NCBI RefSeq assembly: GCF_001500025.1
Contig: NZ_LQIW01000048.1
Span: forward strand, 219,169-283,168
Origin: Mycobacterium sp. IS-1590
Lineage (GTDB): Bacteria > Actinomycetota > Actinomycetes > Mycobacteriales > Mycobacteriaceae
Reading direction: 5' to 3'
DNA length: 64,000 nt
The notes under the pieces are model-generated. The model had not been told where the DNA came from and did no database searches. It saw only the letters and a program-made list of their open reading frames with translations. Below, one piece after another: positions 42,423 to 51,705 of the stretch; positions within the stretch are counted from its first letter, which is position 1; each line of letters opens with the position of its first letter. Both the position numbers and the translations under genes were made by a program.

Positions 42423-44636
42423 ATGACGCAGACCAAACAATCGAGCAGCCCACATCTGCGGCCGCACACCGCCGACCTCAACCGGCTGCTGGCCGGCGAA
42501 CACCACGACCCGCACTCGGTGCTCGGCGCGCACGAGTACGACGACCACACCGTGATCCGCGCCTACCGACCGCATGCGGTCGAGGTGGTCGCGGTCGTCG
42601 GCGGTGAGCGGTATACGTTCCAGCACATCGAATCCGGACTGTTCGCCGTCGCCCTGCCGTTCACCGAGCTGGCCGACTATCGGCTCGAGGTGCACTACCC
42701 GGGCGGCGACGGCGCGACCCAGGTACACACGGTGGCCGACGCGTACCGGTTTCTTCCCACGCTCGGCGAAATGGATCTGCACCTGTTCTCCGAGGGCCGC
42801 CACGAGCGCCTGTGGGAGATCCTGGGCGCGCATCCCCGCCGCTACACCACCCCCGACGGTGTCGTCGACGGTGTCTCGTTTGCGGTGTGGGCCCCGAATG
42901 CCAAGGGTGTCAGCCTGATCGGCGAGTTCAACCACTGGGACGGCAACGAAGCCCAGTTGCGTGTGCTCGGGTCGACCGGCGTGTGGGAGGTGTTCTGGCC
43001 GGGCTTCGAGATCGGCGGGCTCTACAAGTTCCGCATCCACGGCGCCGACGGTTCGGTCAGCGAGCGCGCCGACCCGATGGCGTTCGCGACCGAGGTGCCG
43101 CCCAAGACCGCCTCGAAGGTGACCCAGAGCGACTACACGTGGGCCGACGACGAGTGGATGGCGCGCCGCGCGGCCCAGAACCCGGTGTTCGAGCCGATGA
43201 GCACCCTCGAGGTGCATCTGATGTCGTGGCGCCCGGGCCTGAGCTATCGCGAACTCGCTACCCAGCTCACCGAATACGTCGTCGAGAACGGTTTCACCCA
43301 CGTCGAGCTGATGCCCGTGGCCGAGCATCCGTTCGGCGGCTCCTGGGGTTACCAGGTCACCTCCTATTACGCGCCTACGTCACGCCTGGGCTCACCCGAC
43401 GAGTTCCGCCACCTCGTCGACACGCTGCACCAGGCCGGCATCGGCGTGATCATGGACTGGGTGCCCGCCCACTTCCCGAAGGACGCGTGGGCGCTCGGTC
43501 GGTTCGACGGCACCGCACTCTACGAGCATTCCGATCCCCGCCGCGGCGAACAGTTGGATTGGGGCACCTACGTTTTCGACTTCGGGCGCGCCGAGGTGCG
43601 CAACTTCTTGGTGGCCAACGCGTTGTACTGGCTGCAGGAGTTCCACATCGACGGTCTGCGCGTGGACGCGGTCGCCTCGATGCTCTACCTCGACTACTCG
43701 CGCCCCGAAGGCGGGTGGACCCCGAACATCTACGGCGGTCGCGAGAACCTCGAAGCCGTGCAGTTCCTGCAGGAGATGAACGCGACCGTGCACAAGGCCG
43801 CCCCCGGCATCGTCACGGTCGCCGAGGAGTCCACCTCCTGGCCCGGAGTGACCAGGCCGACGAACCTTGGCGGCCTTGGCTTCTCGATGAAGTGGAACAT
43901 GGGCTGGATGAACGACACGCTGGAGTTCATCAAACGCGATCCGATCCACCGCAGTTACCACCACCACGAGATCACGTTCTCGATGCTCTACGCGTTCAGC
44001 GAGAACTACGTGCTGCCCATCAGCCACGACGAGGTAGTACACGGCAAAGGCACACTGTGGGGCCGGATGCCGGGCAACGACCACAACAAGGCCGCCGGGC
44101 TGCGCAGCCTGTTGGCGTACCAATGGGCGCATCCCGGTAAGCAATTGCTGTTCATGGGACAGGAGTTCGGCCAGCGCGCCGAGTGGTCCGAGGAGCGCGG
44201 CGTCGACTGGTACCAGCTCGACGAGAACAGCTTCTCGACCGGTATTCAGCGCATGGTGCACGACATGAACGCCGTCTACCGAACCAGGCGGGCGCTGTGG
44301 TCCCAGGACACCCGCCCCGAGGGCTACAGCTGGATCGACGCCAACGACTCGGCCAACAACGTGCTGAGTTTCCTGCGCTACGGCGACGACGGCACCGTGC
44401 TGGCATGCGTGTTCAACTTCTCCGGTGCCGAACACACCCGCTATCGCCTGGGGCTACCGCACGCAGGCACCTGGCGCGAGGTGCTCAACACCGACGCCGA
44501 CATCTACAACGGGTCGGGCATCGGCAACTACGGTGCGGTGCAGGCAACCGACGAGCCGTGGCACGGGCGCCCGGCGTCGGCGGTCATGGTGCTGCCGCCG
44601 CTGTCCGCGCTGTGGTTCGAATACGAGCCCGAGTAG
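42423..44636 (+). CDS. glgB: 1,4-alpha-glucan branching enzyme
   Basis: A 737-residue GH13 subfamily 9 enzyme that introduces alpha-1,6 branches. It has the two N-terminal CBM48-type domains of the long form, the nucleophile Asp in LRVDAVASMLYLDYSR and the acid/base Glu in VAEESTSWPG. The gene is coupled to glgE. Confidence 0.96.
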   Translation: MTQTKQSSSPHLRPHTADLNRLLAGEHHDPHSVLGAHEYDDHTVIRAYRPHAVEVVAVVGGERYTFQHIESGLFAVALPFTELADYRLEVHYPGGDGATQVHTVADAYRFLPTLGEMDLHLFSEGRHERLWEILGAHPRRYTTPDGVVDGVSFAVWAPNAKGVSLIGEFNHWDGNEAQLRVLGSTGVWEVFWPGFEIGGLYKFRIHGADGSVSERADPMAFATEVPPKTASKVTQSDYTWADDEWMARRAAQNPVFEPMSTLEVHLMSWRPGLSYRELATQLTEYVVENGFTHVELMPVAEHPFGGSWGYQVTSYYAPTSRLGSPDEFRHLVDTLHQAGIGVIMDWVPAHFPKDAWALGRFDGTALYEHSDPRRGEQLDWGTYVFDFGRAEVRNFLVANALYWLQEFHIDGLRVDAVASMLYLDYSRPEGGWTPNIYGGRENLEAVQFLQEMNATVHKAAPGIVTVAEESTSWPGVTRPTNLGGLGFSMKWNMGWMNDTLEFIKRDPIHRSYHHHEITFSMLYAFSENYVLPISHDEVVHGKGTLWGRMPGNDHNKAAGLRSLLAYQWAHPGKQLLFMGQEFGQRAEWSEERGVDWYQLDENSFSTGIQRMVHDMNAVYRTRRALWSQDTRPEGYSWIDANDSANNVLSFLRYGDDGTVLACVFNFSGAEHTRYRLGLPHAGTWREVLNTDADIYNGSGIGNYGAVQATDEPWHGRPASAVMVLPPLSALWFEYEPE

Positions 44637-44640
44637 GTGG

Positions 44641-44716
44641 GGCGCTCTAGTGTGCGCTCAGATCGTCGTTTCGGCCGGATTGGGGGCGATGGTCGATCTG
44701 TGCGCACACTAGCGCC
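44641..44716. repeat. long imperfect inverted repeat between convergent genes
   Basis: A 25-base left arm (44641-44665, GGCGCTCTAGTGTGCGC then TCAGATCG) pairs with a 23-base right arm (44694-44716, CGATCTGTGCGCACACTAGC then GCC), with only a two-base bulge and one mismatch, around a 28-base loop. It fills the gap between glgB and the thioredoxin-like gene. It may be a bidirectional terminator or a dispersed mycobacterial repeat. Confidence 0.75.
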
Positions 44717-44721
44717 GGGCG

Positions 44722-45621
44722 CTAGTACAGCGCGTTGGCCAATTTGCGCCGACCGGCGATGACCTCGGGATCGGCCGGATCGAACAGGTCGAACAGCTCG
44801 ACGAGGCGGGTGCGCACCGTCGTGCGGTCGTCGCCCGACGTCCGCTTGACGAGGTCGATGAGCCGGTCGAAGGCCGCGCCGACGTTCTGCTGGAGAACCT
44901 CCACGTCGGCGGCGGCGAACGCCAGCTCGATATCGCCGCGGTCGGCGTCGGCGGCGGCGATCGCGTCGGGCGTCCGGGTAGTGGCGCGCTGCAGGAAATC
45001 GATTTGGCGCACAGCGCCCTTGGCCTCGGCGTGACCGGGGTTGGCGTCGAGGATCGCCTGGTATGCCGTGCGTGCGGCGTCGAAGTCGCCGGCGTCCAGG
45101 TGCGAACGCGCCTGCGCGAGTTCGGGATCGACCTGTTCGGCCTCTCCCTCCTCGGCGCCGCCGGGCAACTTGCCCGCGACCGCGTTCAGCAGCGAATCGA
45201 TCCAGCGGCGCAACTGCTCGGGGGGTTGCATGCCCTGGAAACTCGACAGCGGTTGGCCGGCGGCCAGCGCCACCACGGTCGGGATCGCCTGCACACCGAA
45301 CATCTGGGCCACCCGGGGGACGACGTCGACGTTGACCGTCGCCAACGACCACTTGCCGCCGTCGGACGCGGCCAGTTGACCGAGGGCATCGCCCAATTGG
45401 ACGCTGGCGTCGCTGCGGGGCGACCAGAGCAGCACCACGACGGGAACCTGGCTGGACCGGACCAGCACCTCGGCTTCGAGGTTCGCCTCGGTGACTTCCA
45501 CTCCCCCGGTGGGCGCCGACGATTCGCCGTCGCCGGTCGAGGGGCGCTGCTTGAGGGCGGACAGATCAACCGCACCGGCCATCGAGGCCGCGATGGAAGG
45601 GCGTGGACGACTCACGTCCAT
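44722..45621 (-). CDS. thioredoxin-fold/TPR protein without CxxC (YbbN/CnoX-like, Rv1324-like)
   Basis: A 299-residue protein with a thioredoxin-like domain (about 40-150) and a C-terminal helical TPR-like region with the motif YQAILDANPGHAEAK. The usual WCGPC is replaced by WSPRS (66-70), and there is no Cys in the whole protein, so it cannot do thiol chemistry. CnoX-type proteins act as holdases handing clients to chaperones. ATG 45621 is used; GTG 45615 is possible. Confidence 0.85.
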   Translation of the reverse strand: MDVSRPRPSIAASMAGAVDLSALKQRPSTGDGESSAPTGGVEVTEANLEAEVLVRSSQVPVVVLLWSPRSDASVQLGDALGQLAASDGGKWSLATVNVDVVPRVAQMFGVQAIPTVVALAAGQPLSSFQGMQPPEQLRRWIDSLLNAVAGKLPGGAEEGEAEQVDPELAQARSHLDAGDFDAARTAYQAILDANPGHAEAKGAVRQIDFLQRATTRTPDAIAAADADRGDIELAFAAADVEVLQQNVGAAFDRLIDLVKRTSGDDRTTVRTRLVELFDLFDPADPEVIAGRRKLANALY

Positions 45622-45628
45622 AAGTTTG

Positions 45629-46012
45629 TCACGTCGTTTCGGCAACCGGCTGCCCTGGTTGGGCGATGGGCGCGACGGCGGACTCGGCTCCCAACCGGCC
45701 GGTGCGCTCCACCCATATGAGGAAGACCACGCTGGCGAGCGGCACGATGCTCGCGACGATGCCCAGCAACCACGTACCGGTCGCCCACCTGAACATCACG
45801 GCCGCCAGCAGCCCCAGAGCGACGAATGCCACGAAGACGGCTCCGTGGGCCGGTCCGAACACCTTGACGCCGATCTCGGTGCGCGGGGCGCCGAGGTACT
45901 TGAAGTACATACCGATCAGCAGTCCGACCCAGCTCACCGCCTCGAGCAAGGCGACGAAACGAAACCATCCCGCGACGGTGCGCTGGTTGAGCAGGCGAGT
46001 CATGGCCGCCAT
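45629..46012 (-). CDS. DUF3817 membrane protein
   Basis: A 127-residue membrane protein with about three spans. RFVALLEAVSWVGLLIGMY and VFGPAHGAVFVAF are typical of DUF3817. ATG 46012 and ATG 46003 are both possible starts. It precedes the thioredoxin-like gene by 7 bases on the same strand. Function unknown. Confidence 0.8.
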   Translation of the reverse strand: MAAMTRLLNQRTVAGWFRFVALLEAVSWVGLLIGMYFKYLGAPRTEIGVKVFGPAHGAVFVAFVALGLLAAVMFRWATGTWLLGIVASIVPLASVVFLIWVERTGRLGAESAVAPIAQPGQPVAETT

Positions 46013-46056
46013 TGTGCCCGAAAGCCGGGCCGATTACTACGTGGCGTCGTAGACGC

Positions 46057-47238
46057 TTACGGCGCCCGGAGGATCAGCGCATCACCCTGCCCGCCGGCAC
46101 CGCACAGCGCCGCGACGGCATAACCCGAACCCCGCCGGGCCAGCTCGAGCGCGGCATGCAGCGTGATGCGGGCGCCCGACATGCCGATCGGGTGCCCGAT
46201 GGCGATAGCGCCGCCGTTGACGTTGACCTTCTCGGGATCGACTCCGAGCTCCTTCGTCGAGGCCAGCGCGACCGCGGAGAACGCCTCGTTGATCTCGATG
46301 ACGTCGAGCTGATCGACCGAGATGCCCTCGCGCGCAACCGCCTTCTTGATGGCGTTGGCCGGTTGCGACTGCAGCGTGGAGTCCGGGCCGGCGACCACGC
46401 CGTGCGCACCGATCTCACACAGCCACGACAGCCCCAGCTCCTGCGCCTTGTCCTTGTTCATCACGACCACGGCGCACGCACCGTCGGAGATTTGCGAGGC
46501 CGACCCGGCGGTGATGGTTCCGTCCTTGCGGAATGCCGGCTTCAGACCGGCCAGCGACTCGACGGTGGTGTTGGCGCGGATGCCTTCGTCCTCGGAGAAC
46601 TCCAGCGGGTCACCCTTGCGCTGCGGGATCTGCACCGGCACCACCTCATCGGCGTAGACGCCGTCTTTCCATGCGGCAGCGGCCTTCTGGTGCGAACGGG
46701 CCGCGAACTCGTCCTGTTCGGCGCGGGTGAACTGGTCGACCTCGTTGCGCTGCTCGGTGAGCGCGCCCATCGGCTGGTCGGTGAACACGTCGTGCAGACC
46801 GTCGTATGCCATGTGATCGAGCACCGTGACGTCGCCGTACTTGTAGCCCGCCCGGCTGTTCATCAGCAGGTGCGGCGCCCGGGTCATCGACTCCTGGCCG
46901 CCGGCCACGACGACGTCGAACTCACCGGCGCGGATCAACTGGTCGGCCAGCGCGATCGCGTCGATACCTGACAGGCACATCTTGTTGATCGTCAGCGAGG
47001 GCACGTCCCAGCCGATGCCCGCCGCGACGGCCGCCTGCCGGGCCGGCATCTGCCCGGCGCCCGCGGTGAGGACCTGGCCCATGATCACGTATTCGACGGC
47101 GGAGGCGGGAACCTTGGCCTTCTCCAGCGCCCCCTTGATCGCGATCGCGCCGAGATCGCTGCCGGAAAAGTCCTTCAGCGAGCCCATCAGCTTGCCGACG
47201 GGTGTACGTGCCCCGGCAACGATCACCGACGTGGTCAT
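46057..47238 (-). CDS. fadA4: acetyl-CoA acetyltransferase
   Basis: A 393-residue thiolase. The nucleophilic Cys is in INKMCLSGI (about residue 88), GGQESM is present, and the second Cys/His pair is in GHPIGMSGARIT and CGAGGQGDA. It condenses or cleaves acetoacetyl-CoA. ATG 47238 has GGAGG six bases upstream. The neighbour to the right is the divergent epimerase, as in M. tuberculosis. Confidence 0.93.
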   Translation of the reverse strand: MTTSVIVAGARTPVGKLMGSLKDFSGSDLGAIAIKGALEKAKVPASAVEYVIMGQVLTAGAGQMPARQAAVAAGIGWDVPSLTINKMCLSGIDAIALADQLIRAGEFDVVVAGGQESMTRAPHLLMNSRAGYKYGDVTVLDHMAYDGLHDVFTDQPMGALTEQRNEVDQFTRAEQDEFAARSHQKAAAAWKDGVYADEVVPVQIPQRKGDPLEFSEDEGIRANTTVESLAGLKPAFRKDGTITAGSASQISDGACAVVVMNKDKAQELGLSWLCEIGAHGVVAGPDSTLQSQPANAIKKAVAREGISVDQLDVIEINEAFSAVALASTKELGVDPEKVNVNGGAIAIGHPIGMSGARITLHAALELARRGSGYAVAALCGAGGQGDALILRAP

Positions 47239-47321
47239 TTACTACCTCCAAAAAGTGGGTATAGCGGTGTGTGTTCCATGACACATTCCGCAAACATCTG
47301 TCTCAAGGTTACCGTTACGTT

Positions 47322-47804
47322 ATGACCACCGAACACGTAGACGCACGTCCGGCGCTCGCCAGCGCACTCGTGACGGCGATCGACCACGTGGGGATCGCGG
47401 TTCCGGACCTCGACGCCGCGATCAAGTGGTACCACGATCACCTCGGCATGATCGTCCTTCACGAGGAGATCAACGAGGACCAGGGTGTGCGCGAGGCGAT
47501 GCTCTCGGTGCGTGGCGCCCCCGTCGGCAGCGCGCAGATTCAGTTGATGGCGCCGCTGGACGAGACCTCGACGATCGCCAAGTTCATCGACAAGCGCGGC
47601 CCCGGTCTTCAGCAATTGGCCTACCGCGTCAGCGACATCGACGCGCTCAGCGAGCGTTTGCGCGCTGACGGCGTTCGGCTGCTCTACGACGCCCCACGTC
47701 GCGGCACCGCGAACTCGCGGATCAACTTCATCCATCCCAAGGATGCCGGCGGGGTCCTCGTCGAGCTCGTCGAGCCGGCCTCCGACAAGCACGACGACCA
47801 CTAG
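47322..47804 (+). CDS. methylmalonyl-CoA epimerase
   Basis: A 160-residue VOC-fold enzyme that interconverts (R)- and (S)-methylmalonyl-CoA in propionate metabolism. IDHVGIAVPDLDAAI and LVELVEP carry metal ligands, as in known epimerases. A TACCGT hexamer ends six bases before ATG 47322, so the message is probably leaderless. Its stop overlaps the convergent gene (CTAG). Confidence 0.92.
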   Translation: MTTEHVDARPALASALVTAIDHVGIAVPDLDAAIKWYHDHLGMIVLHEEINEDQGVREAMLSVRGAPVGSAQIQLMAPLDETSTIAKFIDKRGPGLQQLAYRVSDIDALSERLRADGVRLLYDAPRRGTANSRINFIHPKDAGGVLVELVEPASDKHDDH

Positions 47805-48097
47805 GACCACCTGCGGGTCGGACCGCGAGTAGCGCGGTGCGCCCAGCACGGCGTGTGCCAGTGCCGACGGTCGTCGACCGCCCGCTCCCCCATATCGGCC
47901 GGAAGCACCACGACATGCGCTGTCCCGGGCCGGATTTCATGATCACACCCCGGACACCGGTACGTCTTGGTGGCACGTGCGGCGGCGATCGGACGCACCT
48001 CGTAGTCGTAGCCGTCGGGCCCCGTCTCGACACGGCGGGACGCAGGCAGCGGCGCCGGCGGCCGCTCGGAACGCCGACGGGGCCGCTTGCGGGCCAT
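47801..48097 (-). CDS. small zinc-ribbon-like conserved protein
   Basis: A 98-residue basic protein, downstream of nucS in mycobacteria. YRCPGCDHEIRPGTAHVV and HWHTPCW give Cys-x2-Cys and His-x3-Cys pairs that suggest a zinc site. A long Arg-rich N-terminal segment (RKRPRRRSERPP) could bind nucleic acid. The ATG at 48097 overlaps the nucS stop (TGATG), so it may work with NucS, but this is untested. Confidence 0.75.
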   Translation of the reverse strand: MARKRPRRRSERPPAPLPASRRVETGPDGYDYEVRPIAAARATKTYRCPGCDHEIRPGTAHVVVLPADMGERAVDDRRHWHTPCWAHRATRGPTRRWS

Positions 48098-48768
48098 CAG
48101 AACAGCCGGAACTCGTCGCTGTCCATACCGCGCATCTTGTCGTAATCCAACGTGACGCAGCGAATGCCGCGGTCGGTGGCCAGCGTGCGGGCCTGCGGCT
48201 TGATCTGTTGTGCGGCGAAGACGCCGGCGACCGGGGCCAGCAGGCTGTCGCGGTTGAGCAGTTCGAGATAACGGGTGAGCTGCTCTACCCCGTCGATCTC
48301 GCCGCGGCGCTTGATCTCGACCGCGACCGACCCGCCGTTCGCGTCGCGACACAGCAGGTCGACCGGGCCGATCGCGGTCATGTACTCGCGCCGCACCAGC
48401 GTGTAGCCCGCCCCCAGCAATTCGACGTGCTCGGCCAGCAGCTCCTGCAGATGCGCTTCCACGCCATCCTTGACCAGGCCGGGATCGACGCCGAGCTCGT
48501 GGCTCGAGTCGTGTTCGATGTCTTCGACAGTGATCCTCAGCTGCTCACCCGCCTTGTTCTCGACCACCCACACGGGCGTCGGCCCGGAAGTGTCCTCGGT
48601 GAGACGACACGGCGGGGTCATCCAGTTCAGCGGTTTGTAGGCACGGTCGTCGGCGTGCACGCTCACCGAACCATCCGCCTTGATCAGCAGCAGCCGCCGC
48701 GCTGACGGCAGGTGTGCGGTCAGGCGTCCGACGTAGTCGACTGTGCACTGGGCGATCACGAGACGCAC
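48097..48768 (-). CDS. nucS: mismatch-specific endonuclease NucS/EndoMS
   Basis: A 223-residue enzyme that cuts both strands at mismatches in actinobacteria lacking MutS/MutL. The PD-(D/E)xK nuclease signature is GPVDLLCRDANG and AVEIKRRG. The protein ends DEFRLF, like the C-terminal sliding-clamp motif. GTG 48768 has TAAGGT ending six bases upstream, a leaderless pattern. Confidence 0.95.
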   Translation of the reverse strand: MRLVIAQCTVDYVGRLTAHLPSARRLLLIKADGSVSVHADDRAYKPLNWMTPPCRLTEDTSGPTPVWVVENKAGEQLRITVEDIEHDSSHELGVDPGLVKDGVEAHLQELLAEHVELLGAGYTLVRREYMTAIGPVDLLCRDANGGSVAVEIKRRGEIDGVEQLTRYLELLNRDSLLAPVAGVFAAQQIKPQARTLATDRGIRCVTLDYDKMRGMDSDEFRLF

Positions 48769-48813
48769 CCGACCACCTTAGGCCGCCGCCGGGCGATTTA
48801 GGCTGAGGGGACG

Positions 48814-50415
48814 ATGACCGTTAACAGGAGCGTCGCGCAGCGGCTGGGTCGCGTCCTGGAGACGGTGACCCGCCAGAGCGGACGCTTGGGCACCCCGGAA
48901 TACGGGTCGTGGTTACTCGGGAAGCCCCAAGAAAGTCAGGCGCGCCGACGCGTGCGTATTCAGGTGATCCTGACGTTCTTCATTCTGTTCACCAACATCC
49001 TCGGTATCGCGGTCTCGCTGCTGCTCAACGGGGTGGCCATCCCGGTTCCCAGCGTCTTCACCGACGCACCTGCCTGGCTGACCTGGGGCGTCGTGCCGGC
49101 CTACATGGTGGTCGCGCTCGTCTTCGGAACGACCTGGATCACGTCGCGCACCGTCGGCTCGCTGCGGTGGGCCATCGAGGAGCGGGCACCCACCCGAGAA
49201 GACCAGCGGAATGTCTTCCTGGCGCCGTGGCGGGTTGCCAAGAAGCTCCTTCTGCTGTGGGGCGTCGGCACGGTGATCCTGACCGTGCTGTACGGCATGC
49301 AGGACCCGGCGTTCATTCCCCGGTTCCTGCTCGCGGTCGGCTTCCCCGGCATCGTGGTGGCCACCGCCTGCTACATGATCACCGAGTTCGCTCTGCGCCC
49401 GATCGCTGCCCAGGCGCTCGAGGCCGGTCGCCCTCCGCGGCGGTTGGCGCACGGCGTCATGGGCCGAACCATGACGGTCTGGCTGCTCAGTTCCGGGGTG
49501 CCGGTGCTGGGCATCCTTCTGCTCGCGGTGTTCGCGCTGGCGCTGCGGAACCTCACCGCCACCCAATTCGCAGTGGCCGTGATGATCATCGCGGTGATCG
49601 CGCTCGCCTTCGGGCTGACCCTGATGTGGCTGCTGTCGTGGCTCATCGCCACCCCGGTACGGGTCGTGCGATCGGCCCTCAAGCACGTCGAGGAGGGCGA
49701 TCTGGACTGCAATCTCGTTGTTTTCGACGGCACCGAACTCGGCGAGCTGCAGCGGGGGTTCAACTCGATGGTGCAGGGGCTCAAGGAACGCGAGCGCCTG
49801 CGTGACATCTTCGGACGCCATGTGGGCCGGGAGGTCGCCGCCGAGGCGGAGAAACAGCGGCCCAAGCTCGGCGGCGAGGAACGGCACGTCGCGGTGATCT
49901 TCGTCGACATCATCGGGTCGACGAAGCTGGTCACGGCCAAGCGCGCGACCGAGGTCGTCGGCCTTCTCAACCGGTTCTTCGCGCTGGTCGTCGAGGAAGT
50001 GGATCGTCACCACGGCTTCGTCAACAAGTTCGAGGGCGACGGCGCACTCGCGGTGTTCGGGGCGCCGGTGCATCTGGAGAAACCGGAGGATTCGGCGCTG
50101 GCCGCCGCACGGGCGATCGCGCGGCGTCTCCACGAGGAGGTGCCCGAGTTCGACGCCGGCATCGGGGTGGCCGCCGGCGAAGCGGTGGCCGGCAACGTCG
50201 GCGCCCGGGAACGTTTCGAGTACACGGTCATCGGCGAGCCCGTCAACGAGGCGGCACGCTTGTGTGAACTGGCCAAGGAAACCCCCGGACACATTCTCGC
50301 CAGCTCCGACGCGCTGTCCGGCGCCAGCGAAACCGAGTGCGCGCACTGGCGATTGGGCGACGAGGTGACGTTGCGGGGCCACGACGCGCCGACGAGGTTG
50401 GCCTTACCCGCCTGA
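48814..50415 (+). CDS. membrane-bound class III adenylate cyclase with HAMP domain
   Basis: A 533-residue protein with six predicted spans (about 45-270), a HAMP linker (ATPVRVVRSALKHVEEGDLD) and a C-terminal cyclase domain. VAVIFVDIIGSTKLV carries a metal-binding Asp; FEGDGALAVFGAP and ERFEYTVIGEPVNEAARLCE follow the class III pattern. It matches the Rv1318c-Rv1320c group, which lies in tandem in M. tuberculosis; here there is one copy. It is convergent with glsA by 12 bases. Confidence 0.92.
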   Translation: MTVNRSVAQRLGRVLETVTRQSGRLGTPEYGSWLLGKPQESQARRRVRIQVILTFFILFTNILGIAVSLLLNGVAIPVPSVFTDAPAWLTWGVVPAYMVVALVFGTTWITSRTVGSLRWAIEERAPTREDQRNVFLAPWRVAKKLLLLWGVGTVILTVLYGMQDPAFIPRFLLAVGFPGIVVATACYMITEFALRPIAAQALEAGRPPRRLAHGVMGRTMTVWLLSSGVPVLGILLLAVFALALRNLTATQFAVAVMIIAVIALAFGLTLMWLLSWLIATPVRVVRSALKHVEEGDLDCNLVVFDGTELGELQRGFNSMVQGLKERERLRDIFGRHVGREVAAEAEKQRPKLGGEERHVAVIFVDIIGSTKLVTAKRATEVVGLLNRFFALVVEEVDRHHGFVNKFEGDGALAVFGAPVHLEKPEDSALAAARAIARRLHEEVPEFDAGIGVAAGEAVAGNVGARERFEYTVIGEPVNEAARLCELAKETPGHILASSDALSGASETECAHWRLGDEVTLRGHDAPTRLALPA

Positions 50416-51696
50416 GTCACCGGGGTTTGGGTTCGCCGTGGCGCGCAGCGCGTCCTCGAGCGTGCTGTACACCTTGACATCGAAGCCTTCGGTGTGGCTC
50501 GCGGTCAGAACCCCGTCGGGGTCGACCACGTAGCCCTCCTTGCCCGCGGCGACGAGCGATGCGCGCATGCCCGCGAACATGCGACGCGCCGCGTCGTCGA
50601 TGTCGTCGACCCGTGACAACTCCAGAACCGCGACGTCGAATGCGTCGCGCTCGCAATAGACCCTGCGCAGCACCTGCTCGGCACCGGCGAACAACAGGTC
50701 GCCGTGCAGCTCGAAAATCCGCACGCCCGGTTCGACGTCGTACGCGTTGCGGATCGTGGAGCGGGACTCGCGGGTGTGGGCGAGGAAGTGCAGGCCGAGA
50801 TCCGCCGACAGGCTGCGACACACCTCGGTCCCCCGCACGCTGTTGCCCTTGGTGTCCAAACGGGGCGAATAGACGCCGATTCCGAGCTGCCCGGGCAACA
50901 CGGCGGCGATGCCGCCGCCGACACCGCTCTTGGCGGGCATGCCGACGGCGCTCACCCAATCCCCTGCCGCGTCGTACATCCCGCACGTGACCATCACGCT
51001 CAGCGTGCGTTGCACGACCGCCGCGCTGGCCACCTGCCGCCCAGCCACCGGCTCGACGCCACCGCGGGCCAGCGTCGCGGCCATGACGGCCAGATCGGTG
51101 CTGGTCACCTTGATCGAACACTGCCGGAAGTAGACGTCGAGGGTTTCGTCGGGATCACCGTCGAGCACGCCGAAACTCTGCAGCATGTAGGCGATCGCGC
51201 GGTTGCGGCTCCCGGTGGCCTGCTCTGAACCGTAGACGTCGTGATCGATCGCGAGTTCGCGGCCCGCGAACGCCGAATAGAACTCGTGAATCTGGTTGAA
51301 CCGCTCGTCGGCGGTGGCACCCGGTATCAGGGAGGCCGCGGCGATCGCACCGGCGTTGATCATCGGGTTCTTCGGCGTCTTGGTGGTTTCATCGACGCTG
51401 ATCTGGTTAAACGCCTCGCCGGAGGGTTCGACGCCGATCTTGGCGTCGACGGCGTCCATGCCGATGCGCTCGAGCGCGAGCGCGTAGGTGAACGGCTTCG
51501 ATATCGACTGGATGGTGAATTCGACTGCCGTGTCGCCGGATTCATAGACATAGCCATCGGCCATGGACAGCGACAGGCCGAATTTCGTGGGGTCGGCGCG
51601 TCTCAGTTCGGGGATGTAGTCGGCCAGCGCCCCTTCGTCGTTGTCAGCGTGCTGCTCTCTGATCTGGTCCAGGAACCGCTGCACCAGTTCGGCCAT
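50404..51696 (-). CDS. glsA: glutaminase with C-terminal STAS domain
   Basis: A 430-residue beta-lactamase-like glutaminase. The catalytic Ser-x-x-Lys lies in IQSISKPFTYALALE; NPMINAGAIAAASL and YDAAGDWVSAVGMPAKSGVGGG are conserved. The last 110 residues (RIFELHGDLLFAGAEQVL onwards) form a STAS domain, a fusion known in some actinobacteria that may bind nucleotides or partners. Confidence 0.92.
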   Translation of the reverse strand: MAELVQRFLDQIREQHADNDEGALADYIPELRRADPTKFGLSLSMADGYVYESGDTAVEFTIQSISKPFTYALALERIGMDAVDAKIGVEPSGEAFNQISVDETTKTPKNPMINAGAIAAASLIPGATADERFNQIHEFYSAFAGRELAIDHDVYGSEQATGSRNRAIAYMLQSFGVLDGDPDETLDVYFRQCSIKVTSTDLAVMAATLARGGVEPVAGRQVASAAVVQRTLSVMVTCGMYDAAGDWVSAVGMPAKSGVGGGIAAVLPGQLGIGVYSPRLDTKGNSVRGTEVCRSLSADLGLHFLAHTRESRSTIRNAYDVEPGVRIFELHGDLLFAGAEQVLRRVYCERDAFDVAVLELSRVDDIDDAARRMFAGMRASLVAAGKEGYVVDPDGVLTASHTEGFDVKVYSTLEDALRATANPNPGDSGG

Positions 51697-51705
51697 GGCG
51701 CAATC

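Noticed and set aside
42812..44140. 442-codon frame inside glgB
   Set aside because: Frame-shifted shadow of the branching enzyme with no recognisable domain.
46057..47238. Part of the second catabolic block
   Set aside because: The gene keeps its core neighbours (epimerase, nucS) as in M. tuberculosis, so it is general metabolism.
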